Shown: one piece after another, positions 39,001 to 52,224 of the stretch
How positions within the stretch are numbered: the stretch's first letter is position 1
How the letters are laid out: each line of letters opens with the position of its first letter
NCBI GenBank assembly: GCA_008692225.1
Contig: VICG01000007.1
Coordinates: 1,399,501-1,463,500 of the forward strand
Direction: 5' to 3'
Source: Monilinia fructicola
Taxonomy: Eukaryota > Ascomycota > Leotiomycetes > Helotiales > Sclerotiniaceae
Length of the DNA: 64,000 nt
Translations under genes and position numbers: made by a program
Notes under the pieces: generated by a model
Told to the model about the DNA's origin: nothing
What the model saw: the letters and a program-made list of their open reading frames with translations, nothing else
The model's database searches: none

Positions 39001-42000
39001 CTCTGCGTGTGCCCGTCGGATATGTATGCTCGTGTCGTAGTCTTCCTGCGTAGATGTCATCGCCGTGGTCGGATTCTGGTTTTGGATTGTGGGATGTTGG
39101 TTCCATGTAGAATGCAGGATGCGAGCACAATGCTCTTCTCATCACCCCTCAAATAAACTCTCTACAAATCACCTACAAAACAGAACCTCGCTAAGCGTCC
39201 TTTTTTTTTTCTTTCTTTTTTTTTTGTTTTTGGCAATGCTTCTGATGAAATACGAAAGAATATTCCCGGGTATCCATCCAGCCATTCATCCGTCCATTCC
39301 TCGACCGAACTTCGAACCGCTCACCGCCCTGGCCGGGTGGAATGGGATTTTTGAAAAGGCGGAGCGGACTTGGTGTCGTTTGTATGTTGGTGGGTGATTG
39401 TTTTGCAATTGGTGGAGGAGAGTTTGGAGTAGAGTTTGGAGCTTTGTAGTTCGGAGCTGAGAGTTCGTGTAATTGGTCGGGGGGGAGATGGATTTGGAAA
39501 GGAATGGGAATTTACAAATTGAGGATTTTTTTTTAAATTTATGGGTGTGGAGATGGGAAGATAGGAAAGTGAGAATGACCTTCATTTTGTGGCGTTGGGA
39601 TTCGGGTTTATTTATTTTCCTATCCCTGTACCAAGGACGGAAACACACTCCCCACCTCAAGATCTAGAGATCTTCTTCACGCGTCAGTTCCTGCCGGAAT
39701 TCGAAGGGGGATCTAGGGGCTTGTGTTTTGCGGTTCACGGATCATGGAGATACGTATATCCGCCCAATGCCCCCTCACACTCGACCGAAAGTAAAAATAT
39801 ACGAATTCCCTCGCATCCTCATACCAGGTTTCCTTCCCCTCCATCTGGAAAATTCCTCGCTCTCCTCGCCTTCCACCTTGATGCAGAGGGAGTGTTGCGG
39901 GCAGACTTGCGTCCTCGCCGCGCTGCGGGTCGGTAGCGCCTCTCCTAACGAGTCAAAGATTCATCTACCATCGTCGATTCCAAACTTCTCGCAATCCGCT
40001 CCGTGTACAGATGAAGGGGCCGCGTTGACGTGCACGAACGTTTGAAATTTTTCGTCGTGCGTTTTGGCAGAGTGGAATGCTTCGTTTATGGCTTGGCAGG
40101 CAGGTACTGTATCATAATGTTGGGCCGTGGGTTGGGCTGGCTTCATGTTTCCCCATCATTGCCCCCGCTTCTTCTTCTATCTCGTTCTTTGCCCTCGAGC
40201 GGACGCGTCTTCTCGTGGCACTCTTCTCATCGCCGCGCCATCTCACTGCACAAGATACCTCCCATCTCCATACACCCCCAACGCGCACCCCCGCCTCCTC
40301 ACTTCAAATCCACAAACTCAACCCCCCCCCCTACATGCATACATGAGCCCCAACAACCCGTTCTCCCCATCTATCTCGTGAACCCGGGTGTCGCATTCAT
40401 CGAGAGCAAAGACCAAGTCTTGATTAATTCGTCCATCGTGGCGATCCCCACGAAATCCCACCGCGCGCATCTCACGTATCCATCATGGTGCAGCAATCTC
40501 TCGAGTTTGTCCTCGACGCTAGGCGCTGCTGGTTGCGCGATTCCTCCGGCACGGAGCCATGGGTCCCGGGGATGATGTCCGGAATTCTATAACCTCACTT
40601 CGCGGCCTGCACGTGGGTGTAGATGCTGATGCGCGATTGCGATAGACGCCTGCGGCTTGGCTTTGGCGGTGAGGATACGTACCGAGGACGGAGAGCGTAT
40701 CTGTCGGGAATGGGGTCATGGCGTCGCGAGAACAGCACGCTGTATATATCGTGGCATGCTATCATAACATCCACGACCATCCGTTACCGTTTGAGATTTT
40801 GGTAGTGTGTGGTTTGTGCGATGCAAAGAGGAGTTGGTGTGGATCATCCTTGCCTTTTTCCTCTTTGGAGCTTGGTTTGTTTATTGGTCTTGATCTCTAG
40901 AGTTTGGTCTATCGAATTCGGTTTATCGAGTTTAGCGTCCTCAGGCGTCTTTAGATGTATTGTATCGGTTTATTGATACCTAGTTACTATTGCTATTGGC
41001 ATGCAAGCTGTTTCGAATTGAAAGTGTTCAACCATTAAAATCACTACAAGATAGAAATAGGGGGCGAAGCGAAAAAACAAACCCAACAACAAAACGACGA
41101 GGACATGACATAATTCATCTCGACGAAAGAATGTGAACGAATGTACTCATCATCATCATGATTGTATTGATAACAGTGACATGAAATCGACGGTCCGAAG
41201 ATCCAATCACGTTAGAGGGTTGAGGTAAAACCAGCATATCCCGAGGACTCGGACGCTAACGCACATGGCATTATTCAAAAGCGCTCTCGCAACCAGCACA
41301 CAGCGCACGCGAAGAGATCCTCCTTGCAACGTCCACACTCGACAGCCCGCCTGGCCACTGCCCTAAGATATAACCTCGAGAGGGGGGCAAAGGGGTGCTA
41401 TATCATGCTAGCGAGCGTATTGCCGCGATGGTGGGGCCTCGGGGAAAGTTGATGGCGATGATGATTGTAGCCATGTTGGGTTGGGAGACGTACCCGTGGG
41501 GGGAGGTGCCAGGTTGATAGCGATCTTTTCTTTGCACGGGAGTAATCTGGGAAAGGGGGGTGCTTGGATTTCGGCGGTTGAGGCTCGCGATTGGGGCGGG
41601 CGGATTTGGAAGCGTTGGGGAGAGAGGTGGATGTCAGAAGATTTGGGGAAGGGGTAAGTAAGTGCGCTCGCATGAGGGAATACAGCCTGCTTGCAATTGG
41701 TACTTATCGAGTTTCTTACATACACCCGGGGCAAAATCATCGGAATATCCGGCATATCCAATGCTCATGCGTGATGCGAGCCATAGGGGCAGGAACCACG
41801 TCCAGAACCTACAGATTGTGCGGTTCCCGCTGGAAAATTACACAGGGGTTGGTACATAGAGTGGACGATACGCTGCACGAGGAAGAAGGCGATCACGTCA
41901 AATCGCGGTAGCTCGATTAGGAGCTCCCCATGCATTAGAACAAATCATACAAGTAGATCAATGTACATCATGGCACGACCCCCCGAGCCGCTAGGTATGC

Positions 42001-42364
42001 ACCCATCCACGCACCCCTCATCAACAAACACAACAAGCACGCGACATGTGCATGGCCATTTCCAACACCTAGCAAGCGGAGCTGCGCCGACCGGAGGACA
42101 AACAAAAAGAGTCAACAGAAACCCGCTATCTTTCTCTTACTACGCATGCATCTTCGCAAGCTCAGCAGATACATCCGAGCGCGATTCATCGTCCTTCACA
42201 GCCCTCTTTCCTCCTCCTTTGCCGCGATGAGAATCTTGCGGTTCGCAAGTAGACCACCAGCTTCCGATGCGGCATTCTCGACGTGCAGATGTAGACCGGT
42301 TGGGGTCAGATTTGGGGGTTGGGATGTGGACTGGGGAAGGTAGTATTTGTCGGGAAATGGATCA
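36060..42364. other. Gene-poor region with GC-rich patches
   Basis: I recognise no gene. 36-38.8 kb is ordinary intergenic sequence with two TACGGAGTA motifs (37114, 37171). 39.0-42.3 kb is GC-richer and has overlapping medium open frames on both strands without known motifs; the block at about 40370-40640 (plus) looks coding-like across two frame changes but I cannot name it. Confidence 0.45.
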
Positions 42365-42540
42365 TGTGATATTTGGGTTGCTGTACGAAGAATACGATTC
42401 AACGTATTAGGCGTGCGAGCACCTCGAGGATGTCTATAGAGTGGTGCTCCATTCCATAGGGTACATGGAGAATAACGAGGACGATTACAACAACGAGAGA
42501 TTAAGCACTTGGAGTTTAACTAGCCAAGTTAATGCTAACA
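42365..42540. repeat. Dispersed repeat copy 2, solo-LTR-like
   Basis: A 176-bp partner of 25269-25443 in the same orientation, beginning TG and ending CA. The two copies have almost equal length and shared blocks throughout. No internal retrotransposon sequence lies next to either copy, so solo LTRs or a small non-autonomous element are both possible. Confidence 0.6.
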
Positions 42541-44850
42541 GTGTTGAGTCTTGGTTTAGTATGGATAGAGTTGGATGGTTGGATGATTCGAAGGCTGGTG
42601 GTTCGATGGTGGTAGTGGTGGTAGAGCTGGAGCGATAGATAGGATGGATAGGATGTGGTGTAATGGGAGAATGGACGAGCAACTCATGCTCGGTTCAAGG
42701 ACCTATCTTCAAGGGATCTTGACCTAAATGTGGGATATGAACGGCCCTGCATATTCTCAATGTCCTTTCTGTCTTTTCAGTTTTGACTCCACGACGTGAC
42801 AAAAGATCAGCATGCCTGATATTTTCTACCCTAAATGTGGAACATGCTTTTGTTCATCTTGTTTCTATTGAGTCCCCTTGGTATCAAGTCCAAGCGAGCT
42901 TTGGACATGTGGCATTATCATCATGATCATCATCTGGGTACTTCAATTTTTACTCCATGACTCTGTACCGAATATAAATTTCTTGCTGTCGTCCAGGATG
43001 CGCCAGAACTGCAACCAATATCTTGCAAATCAAGCATCGGCATCCGCGAGTACTTCGTACCCAACCCACGGCTTCTCCGAGCCGACACCCGATCACATAC
43101 CAACTGAGCACCCTATGGAAGGATGGTTCAAACACGGGAAGATACAACGCCACCGGGGAGGACTTTGGAAATGCGGAAACCAAGTAATGAAGCGCAGAAC
43201 GATCAGAGGCGGGCAGTGAAGATTTTCTCATGCGCCGATTGTGCTACGCGAGAGAGATTGTCTACATTGCGTTCGAGCACCTCAGACATGCCGATCTCAT
43301 CATTACGCACTATGAAGTATATCGACTACCAAGAGTAGATGGGGTATTTGTCTCTGGTGGGTGGGTATTGCATAACTTGAGATCACGTTTGCCAGCAAAG
43401 ATCCGGATGGAGAGATGATTCCAAGAGACTTGAATTGATGTGAAGCAACGAAAACCCAAAGTCTTTTGGCAGCGAGCGCGAGACGCTCAAAGATCATTGT
43501 GGTTGCGTTTACGTGGATCCCGAGAAGAAGGGTGGAGAATATTTAGCATTAAGCCGGGTCTGCCGTTCCAAGCTCAGCCTTGCGTCTTGATGGGCTTTGT
43601 CTTAACACCCCAGGTACCTGTAACCTCAGGCGCTGTCTGCAACGAACCTCGCTTTTGAGTTTTTGAGAAGATGCTGCTAATTCAGGAGTAGCTTTGACTC
43701 TGAACTTCGCTTGGGCTCTTGGGAGGTTTGTGAAGACATATCCGATGGGTTGGCACTGGGAACAAGAACACTCAATCTCCCAATGTATCTTACAATCCTG
43801 GAGAATATCAATATCATTCAAAAAAAAAAACCTTGTGAGGGTAAAGCATAGCAATACGAAGATAGCTAGAAGTCATCCCGGCCCATGTCTTCTACTTATG
43901 GTCAACATCAGAAAAGCTATCTTTCGATATGGAACATCCGCTGGTAACAAGCTTTCGAAAAGTATTTGGTGTTCAAGGTTTCTTATAATAGTGAGCATCC
44001 CGTGAAAGGCATCCCGTGAAAACCCCGAGCGAAGCGATACACATGACCAGGGCTTTGTTGCAACGATTTATCCCCATATGGGTATAAATCCTCTAAATCA
44101 AATTGATATGGTGAGCGAATGAAACATGATCAACGAATGTTAACCCTTCAAGAATCTTCTAGTGGTGGGTTGCAATCCGGACTATGCAAAGCTTTGATGA
44201 TATATCACAATGTCATTTTCGCCCTTGCAAAAATGATAAACGAGATATTGACCAGACCCCAAACTTCAAAGTGCTTGTTTAAATATTTCATTGGGAGGCA
44301 AAAACTAGACGAAAAGACTTGCAAGTATTATGGGGCGAAGTTGATAAAGGACATATCTAAGCACAATGAGGCGACCCCACGATATTGGATTGCCAAATAC
44401 CGAGACATTTGAGAGCTTCATGATGATTAGCTATTCCTTCGAAGGATACTGGCAATCAAGATGAAGAGAAAGGTCGTGCTGACCCACAGTACAAGGGATA
44501 ATTCTCAAGTCGAAACTCGGGGACAACGAGCTTCCTTCTGGAGGCGCTGACCCTTTTCTCCGACCGTACAGATGGTAATACCATGTCCAGTGAAACCTAC
44601 TGCGAAAGGTCTCGGTGACTACTCTGAACTACAAGGTTTAGAATTAATTTATTGATAGCTTTAGCAATGAATGCAGATAACTTACCAATAAGATTCAATG
44701 GTACATCCACTTTCCGAAAGGATAAGAGCCGTCACCCCTGCACCAAAAAGTTTATATCAAGGCCAAAGCCATCGCGAACTTTTGGCAATATTGATTCCAA
44801 CGCCGGAGCCCAAGTTCAGTTTTGGATTTGAATTCATTTGCTTGAAGTGT
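42541..44850. other. Region without supported genes
   Basis: Medium open frames (42878-43219, 43230-43418, 43694-44005, 44119-44412, all plus) have no recognisable motif. The first is threaded with poor codons and the last two are AT-rich. They may be decayed coding DNA. Confidence 0.4.
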
Positions 44851-45404
44851 TCAAATTTGTCCACTCAATAGATATATTTCCTTATTGGTTCTAACCTTCT
44901 CTTGCTTACTTGCCGCGAGAAACTTATCAATATCATCTTGAGCTAAAGGGGAATAGATCAGACTGCAATCTCTCCAAAAAGTCCTGGCTGGGGGATTAGG
45001 AAAAGCACAGTGGCTAGATATTTCTCTCACAGTCTCAGCACAATCCAAAGTTCCCCCAAGACTTATTTTGATAGACTCGCGAGGCCATACTAAGATGACC
45101 TTATCTTCACTTGAATCTTTGTCTTCATTACTGCCATTATCAGCCCCCACACCCTGACCCTGAGTCTTCTGTGCCAGAAGAATCCGGGCTCCGCATCAGA
45201 GTCATCACTGACTTCCCACAGTTCGGGACATCTGCTGGCGAGCCAGACGTAATCCTTTCTGGGGTTTGACAGAAGCGATGATCCTTTTCGGGGTTTGAAC
45301 GGACACCAAAGCCCAACTTTGATTTCGTGATTGTACGTCGCGAATATGATATTAAATGAAAGGGATTGCATTGAGCCAAAACTTGAGCACAGCAGGCACG
45401 TCAT
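44851..45404 (-). CDS. Hypothetical orphan protein with one frameshift
   Basis: Two minus-strand frames, 45404-45090 and 45150-44851, join into one sensible reading of about 184 residues if one base is restored in the GAGCCCGG run near 45185. The joined reading contains CPELWEVSDDSDAE, then ILLAQKTQGQGVGADNG, an acidic stretch and KVILVWPRESIKISLGG before a C-terminus ending in YLLSGQI. I do not recognise the family. The ATG at 45404 is the first in frame but further exons upstream are possible. The single-indel pattern matches that of the named genes to the left. Confidence 0.35.
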
Positions 45405-48400
45405 TTCACAAATACTAAGACTTGATGTTCTATTTCGTTTTCTTCATAAATGTCAAAAAACTGAAGGAAATTGAGGATTCAATACATCAAATTGAATTTC
45501 TCTCTTTTCGAAGGAGCTAAGATTGCCTTGGATATGTTTGAATAGGGGCACACCAATTCAATGAGGCAAAGAGAGAATGAACGCAAATCAATAGATAGCG
45601 AGAGGGTATTCATTTACCACGGATGTAAGTATATATGTTCGCAGGTTGTGATCGTTTGATCTTGAAACAAAGAATGATCTCCTATTTTGTGTGAGCGTAT
45701 CAGGTGTGTGTAATATGGTTCCAAATGGGATTGATCTGTCCCTACAGCGAGTGATACCCAAGTAGATGAAGATTTGAGAGCGAAAGTCCGGTGCTCCAAT
45801 GTGAGAATTCATGTGTCACGTTCTATCCTCTTTTACGGATAACGAATGAAGATGTATCGGAATATCAATCTCAAAACAGCAAGTACTTGTGCTGCGTGGA
45901 TTTGGTTGATGTTAATGTTAACTGACGTGTTTGAGACTAAGCGAGGAGTTGGAAGTATGAGTGAACTCAATTGTAGGAGCTGAGATCAAGTGACGGGCGG
46001 TTATAGTTCAAAATTTCTCATAATAAAACCTGATCAACTTACTGGGCAATTAAGTTTCGAACTTAGTTGATTGGGCGTTGTCCTATGATTGATTGGACGT
46101 GATACATTGGTCTTTCGCCACATGGATAAGTGAAAACACCACACATAGAAATCCTAAAAGCAATGGGCAATGATTCTTGGTCAACTCATGCCCTGCCTCG
46201 TAATTCAAAATCATCCCAGAATCTATTGTCCCAGCCCTTTAGTCTCAGGTTATTGCGGTAAATCCCCAATCCGAAGTTCTGGAAACAACAAGATATATGG
46301 CGAGATAATATCTTAACTTTGGAGATTTTTGAGTTCATGGACCCTCACAGGTGGACTTACAAGTCTATGTATACTTTATCCCCCTCGACACAATGAACGG
46401 AACCAGCCTCAACTCAAAACTTTTAAGACAAGGTAAGGTTACTTCTCGGTTCTTGATTGAAACCATGTGGATGAACCCATTAACGTTTATAGACATTTGA
46501 TGCTTGGAACTCTCCGAGAAGGGTGATAAGCTACCAATCTAACTTCGACCCAAGGATCGGGTGCCGATTGACCTGCATCCAGACCCATACAATAAGATTT
46601 TACCGAACCTATATAAGGTTTCAGGGTCGCAATTAGCTCGAAAGCTTGAAATGAGATACCTGTTTTGGATTTCGACCATCCATCCATCCATCCATCCATC
46701 CACCAAGAGTGCTCTGGACAACTCACCGGAAACGATGTGATTTACATTGTCAGAGTGGCCAACAGGCAAGATGTGGAGGTGGGGATGTAGGCAGTGTTAT
46801 CATTAGTATTCCCCGTATTCTGTATATTGGTCCGTATAGCAGTATGTATGAATTACTCGCAATGTATTTTCGTATGTAGTAGTAAATCTCATATCATTAA
46901 CAGTATTCAGTATTATGACAATATCGAATATTATTAGGGATATAATCAAGCGCGCTTGGATTCCTGATCTATTTCTTCGATTCGATGACAGCAAATGTTT
47001 AATGCTAACATGCAATATGAGTCATGTACACATAGCTAAGTGGGTCATCCATAGCCGTAGAATACACTTTGAATGAACTTAGGCAATTTTGAATCCTAAC
47101 CGTTGGCTCTAATTCGTGGCCTCGCTCCTCAAGCCGTGAAGCCGTAAAGCCTGAGAGCTTAAAATGCCGAGAGATGAATGATAGTTTCTGGACCTAACGG
47201 CTTTCTAGCAACAAGTCGTTTAAAAAAGACAGCGGCCAGAGATATCGTTAATTGAACTTAATGTTCCGTGCTCCATGTTTGATGTGGCTTTAGAGCACTT
47301 GGGAATTTGTTGCACATCTAGATGATGCAGGATTGTTTTCATTCCCACGCCTCCCAGAAAGATACCCATCCTAAATAATTCATCGAGATTGATCTAGAAG
47401 TCATCAAGCTCCCGTCGACCTAGTTTAGCTACCCTCCAAGACTATCTTCCAATGCCGAGTTCGCAATGTAGCTCTGAGAAAGATGTTTTGTTGCACATCG
47501 TCAGGTATGGTATTGTTAAAATTTCATCTTCAGGTATGGCATTGTTAAAATTCCCATGTTTCTTCGAAGGTTTCCCATGCGCATATCTTCCAGATCTTAT
47601 AAGAGAGCTCCAATGGGATTGCGAGCGCTCTGGAATACATGGTTTGTTGCAAATCGCCAGGTAGGAATGGCTCAAATTCCCATGTTTTGTTTTCCAATTT
47701 CCATGTTGTTTTCAGAGTTCTCCATACTTGTCACATCGAAGGCACGGTCCGATTGAGTGCTTTACGGAGACTTCGGTAGAGGTCATGACTCCTGCTGGGT
47801 GGTTATATCACATCGATATCTGGACGTGGGGTTAGATTCTCGACTCATCCGAAGGCACTTTCTGGATGAGAGTACCCACTAGTCTGATCAACCGCTCCTC
47901 AGAATGGCCGAAAAACTGAAAAGAGACGCTCTATTTGAATAACCCATGGGGAGGTTGCCAGGGCAGAGATATACCACGGAAATTCGGCATCGTCGTATTT
48001 AACTTGAAAGATCCTCTCTCACAGCTCTGGATTTAGAAGGCACTGACCTACATGCAGGCTTTGCTCATTGAGCGCCATGTAAAGTTTGTTGTTATAGAAC
48101 TAGGAAGAGCTTGAGCTCGAAGTTACCTCAGTGACTCAAAGCAAGTTATATCACGGGCGGGAGTCAATGCCATCATATAATGCGAGCTTCATCCTCATGG
48201 AATGGAAGAGTGATCGAGCTTTTTACCAGTTCGACGATGCTGGGCAAGTGATAAGTACGTATACTCAAATAATCTGCACGCATTCAGCTTCACGTTAACT
48301 GGTAATTATCGACGTTGTGTTTGTGTCCCACCCGTTAAGCTTGCAGATTTCAACGTACCTAGTCTTACAGTTATTGAATATAATCTTGGGGTTCAGTTTA

Positions 48401-51400
48401 ACCTTTGAACGGTTAGCTTCCCCAATGAATCGCGCAAACCACCCAGAGCGGTAGCCCTGCTACAGAATACATTGACGTTCGTAGCCGGTATTGTTAGATA
48501 CGCCACCATTAGTTGTGTGCGTGTACCCAAAGTATGGCTTTATGCTATGGGTTGCATTGCAGTAGTATATTGATCAAGCAAGAGCCGTCTATAGCTCTTT
48601 TGACGAGTAGTAATATTCGCCAAGCAGCTCGCCAAGCAGGAGGGGAAAGCGGAAAGTCCACCCAAGTGCATCATGTGACCTGCCAAGCAGACTCCGCCCT
48701 TGAGCAGAGTGTCGGTACCAAATGAACTGATAAATAGTCTCTTGAGGAATCTTGGTCCCTGGGTAAATAACAGATGATTGATTTCTGAGCTGATTCTGGT
48801 GACTTGGCCATGTCTTGATCAATTATCTTCAGCACTTGGCGACGATACACGTATGGATTGACCTGGAGGCATTTCTGTCGAGGGCGATGTTTTCGTAACA
48901 TGGGCACGAATACGATGTATACGAAGTTTGTTTGAAAATGATATACTCGAGTACCAAGGATTGTATAAGAGGCAGGATGAGCCACTGAGCGCGAGGACTC
49001 TTGAGATAAGAGAGCTCAGAGCTGCTCTGCGGAGCACAGCATTTGTGGTTATTGGGTGTTGCACATTGCACATTGCATGCCTTTGAATACAAAACAAGGA
49101 ACGAGGCTTGTTTTGAACTGAGGTTGAGATAAGAGGAGGTTTCATAGATCCAAACTCTGTTTGAGCCAAATGAAAGTTTCAGTGAAGATATTCTAGGATG
49201 ACAACAATGTTCATGCCACTCCATGGTGGTGAGCGGCGCCCCATACTGTCAACACTGTACTGTACTGTACTGTACTGAGTCTCTATGACCATATTCATCA
49301 ATGATCATGCGGGGAAGGGTCAAATGGCACGGGATAATCGAAGGTTAACTGAAAGTATGTAGGCGAGATTGCTGCGTATTCGGTTCGTATAACTATGACA
49401 AGTACGAACAACTTCAGCCACCATTCCAAAATTCTATTCGCACAACCCTGAAGCGCTAGTGGGCGTTATGTCGGTAGACGGAAGTTGATCACTTCCGACC
49501 AATTGAAGAACCACGAGGACTTTGCAACTACTCCATTTTGGCAGCAGGTTGTTACTGGTATAATCCCATATCCACGCTTCCTCATGGGTGATTTGCGCGA
49601 GTCGTTGATACAGTAGAGCATTTTGTCATGTGGGGGGGCGTCAGAGTACATCAAGTCAACTTGTGGGGGCTTTTCCGTTGCGTGCTCTGTCTGATGCAAG
49701 GACTTTGATCTGTGACATGAAAGCTTTTGCGGAGGACGTGTCTAATTTGGAAGAGGGTCCTGGTTATCGAATCTTGCTAGCTCGACGATTTTACTGTGCA
49801 AAGATTTTGGAGAAACTACTGTGGTTCATTGGTTTTACGTATAGATGCAAGGAATGTCTACTATACTGTACATAAATCAACATTTCGATTCCATGGCGAT
49901 CATAATGATGTAACCAGTGTAAGATAAGACTTTGGAGCTATGTACAGAGGTTGACGTTGATAGCCTACCAAAAAGCTAATCCAACATTTAGATAGTACAT
50001 GGAGGGGTGTCAACCAAGCTTTCTCTCAAAATAAGCTGGCTGAGTCGATCCTTCTTCATGATGGTGATATTGATAATTGCATGCTGTGTATGGATCGAAA
50101 TACCAAGAGAGCAGCTTTCGGGGTTTGGAACGTTGGGTTCGCAGTGCCAGATGCAGATAAAGTCCGGGGTTCTACCAGTCAGCCATTCAGTGGGGATTCA
50201 TTCTCCTGTTGTTGGTAGCACTTGGTACATACAGTATTACAGTTACAACTTATTACAGGAGGAAGTTAATACTGTACTACTGCTATTATCGATGTCGATG
50301 ATCCAGACACACAATATGTTTTTGGAAAATGGTAGATCTGGTACATATGATACATGGTCATTCCCCAATAAGGATAGCTGGTGAGAATGAGTTCCAGATT
50401 TAGCCATAAGGTTTATCTAAGCCGGGACTTGATCGGATAAGAGTGGGCGTCCGTCACTACTTGCCGTCGCCCTTGCGGACTTTCTCGAATTTCCCATACA
50501 GAGTCTAAGATCTAGCGGCATAGCTCCACTGTAACGTTTACCGCGGTTGGATATCTCAGCCCTGTAGGATCATAAGTGGTTTGATTAATTATCAAAAGAT
50601 ACTCTAGTATTTCGGATTTAAGGTAAAGTTAATGCATCTCGATTACCCGCTTGATTATTTATCGAATGTGCCAAGACCAAGGTACAAGGAGTCAAGGAGG
50701 ACCTAGTAGTCGTTTTGTCATGAACAATCTCATATCATATAGAGTAGTACAGTGGTAGTACTATATCTCACGGACAACGCTTGATCGAGCCATTGCGGGA
50801 AGATTGAACGAACCCTGGAAGTTCTGGAAGCGTTCTAATTAGAAAGCTTCCACGGGTCCAAAATTCTCAAGCTGGCTGTTGGGAGATGTCAAGAGACGTG
50901 GCAATTCATCATCCAGGTAGATAGCTGTGATATAGCTGTGATATAGCTGTTAGGGTAGAAGAAATGAATGAATGAAGACTACCTAGGTAGGCATCGATCT
51001 ATTAGCCGAGTAATGATGATCATGCTTACGAGATCCTACAGGACAATGAATGAACTGAAATACCTAGGTCAGAATCCCCATAAAGCGGCCATGCCATGCT
51101 TATTACTGTACTGAGTACTCCGTACAGTACTTCGTACTTTTACCCACCTACTGTAACTTTTTTGCAGAATCATCAAACCTAAAAGAGAATCTAAAGGTTA
51201 ACTTTCCCTATTTGAAAGTTTCGTCTAATCGTTCTTTGCCCAAGTGACGCTTATGACATATACTCACATAAAGCACTGTACAGTAATCAATCATACTCTA
51301 CTAGGCCTAACCCATCCCCGTCCTCATACTCTACCTGCTGGTCTTAACCCACCCGAGTTTAAAGGTCTGCACATCTACACCCTCGTTGGGCATAGACTGC

Positions 51401-52224
51401 AGCACTTTATCTTCTACTTACCCCTTCATACCAATCTTTTCGAGTAATGTGGAAAGCGAAACACAATTCCTATTCACACCCATACCCATACCTATACCCA
51501 TCCATACCTGAAACCTTTCCTGGAATCGTTTACACATAACATACATCATCTAATCATAAGTACCTGTGATCCTATACTTTCATATGCACAGAGATACAAA
51601 AACCACCAGTATCCTCATCCGCCCTCGACGCCAAAACCTGAATGCACGAGAATTTACATCCCGCGACTCGTTGATGCTAATCCTCCGGAGTGAAGGAGTT
51701 TCGGAAAATCCATGTATGATTACCTATTTTACTTTCTTTCTTTCACAGCGCGGATTTAAAAACGCCAATCCGAAAGTTAAGAGCGACTGGGATCACTGGT
51801 CTGGGAGGTGAATCAGCTAGGGGACCACCTTCTTTCCACCTCACATAATACAAATCACCCGCCGATTCGGTCGACGGGTCTAACGCTTCCCCTCTACGTC
51901 CGTCTTTGCCCAGTAAATGGGGGTGCTTAGTGCTTTGGTTCCATTTATTTAATTATGTTCATATAATCAGTGGTTCACCTTTCTTATTGATAAATGATGA
52001 GCATCTAGTTTACTGCACATATTTCCACAACCGCACGAATTTTCGACCTTTGGATGCCCAACTCTGACGATATTCTTTACTTCTTTTGTATACTCATATA
52101 GTCTTTTGTGGGCTTTGTTTGGATTCTCCCCGAGTTTCTCACTCTTCTAGATTATCTCTTGACTTGCCAGTAACTTTGTCATAGTCCAGCCAAGAGCTTT
52201 GGAACTCTAGAGAGTACTCTTAAG
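45405..52224. other. Gene-poor region
   Basis: No supported gene. A CATC tract lies at 46678-46701, a near-duplicate CAGGTATGG(T/C)ATTGTTAAAAT at about 47500-47553, ACTGT repeats at 49256-49277, and one TACTCCGTA at 51116-51124. Open frames at 48589-49224 (minus), 49630-49875 and 50007-50384 (plus) lack motifs and good starts. Confidence 0.45.

Noticed and set aside
40030..40720. Plus-strand coding-like block containing YLVNPGVAFIESKDQVLIN and, in another frame, DDVRNSITSLRGLHVGVDAD
   Set aside because: It looks protein-like but needs at least two frame changes and I recognise no family, so I do not call a gene.
50007..50384. 125-residue open frame with a hydrophobic N-terminus
   Set aside because: It has no ATG at its start, no recognisable motif and many Ser/Tyr/Gln-rich low-information segments.
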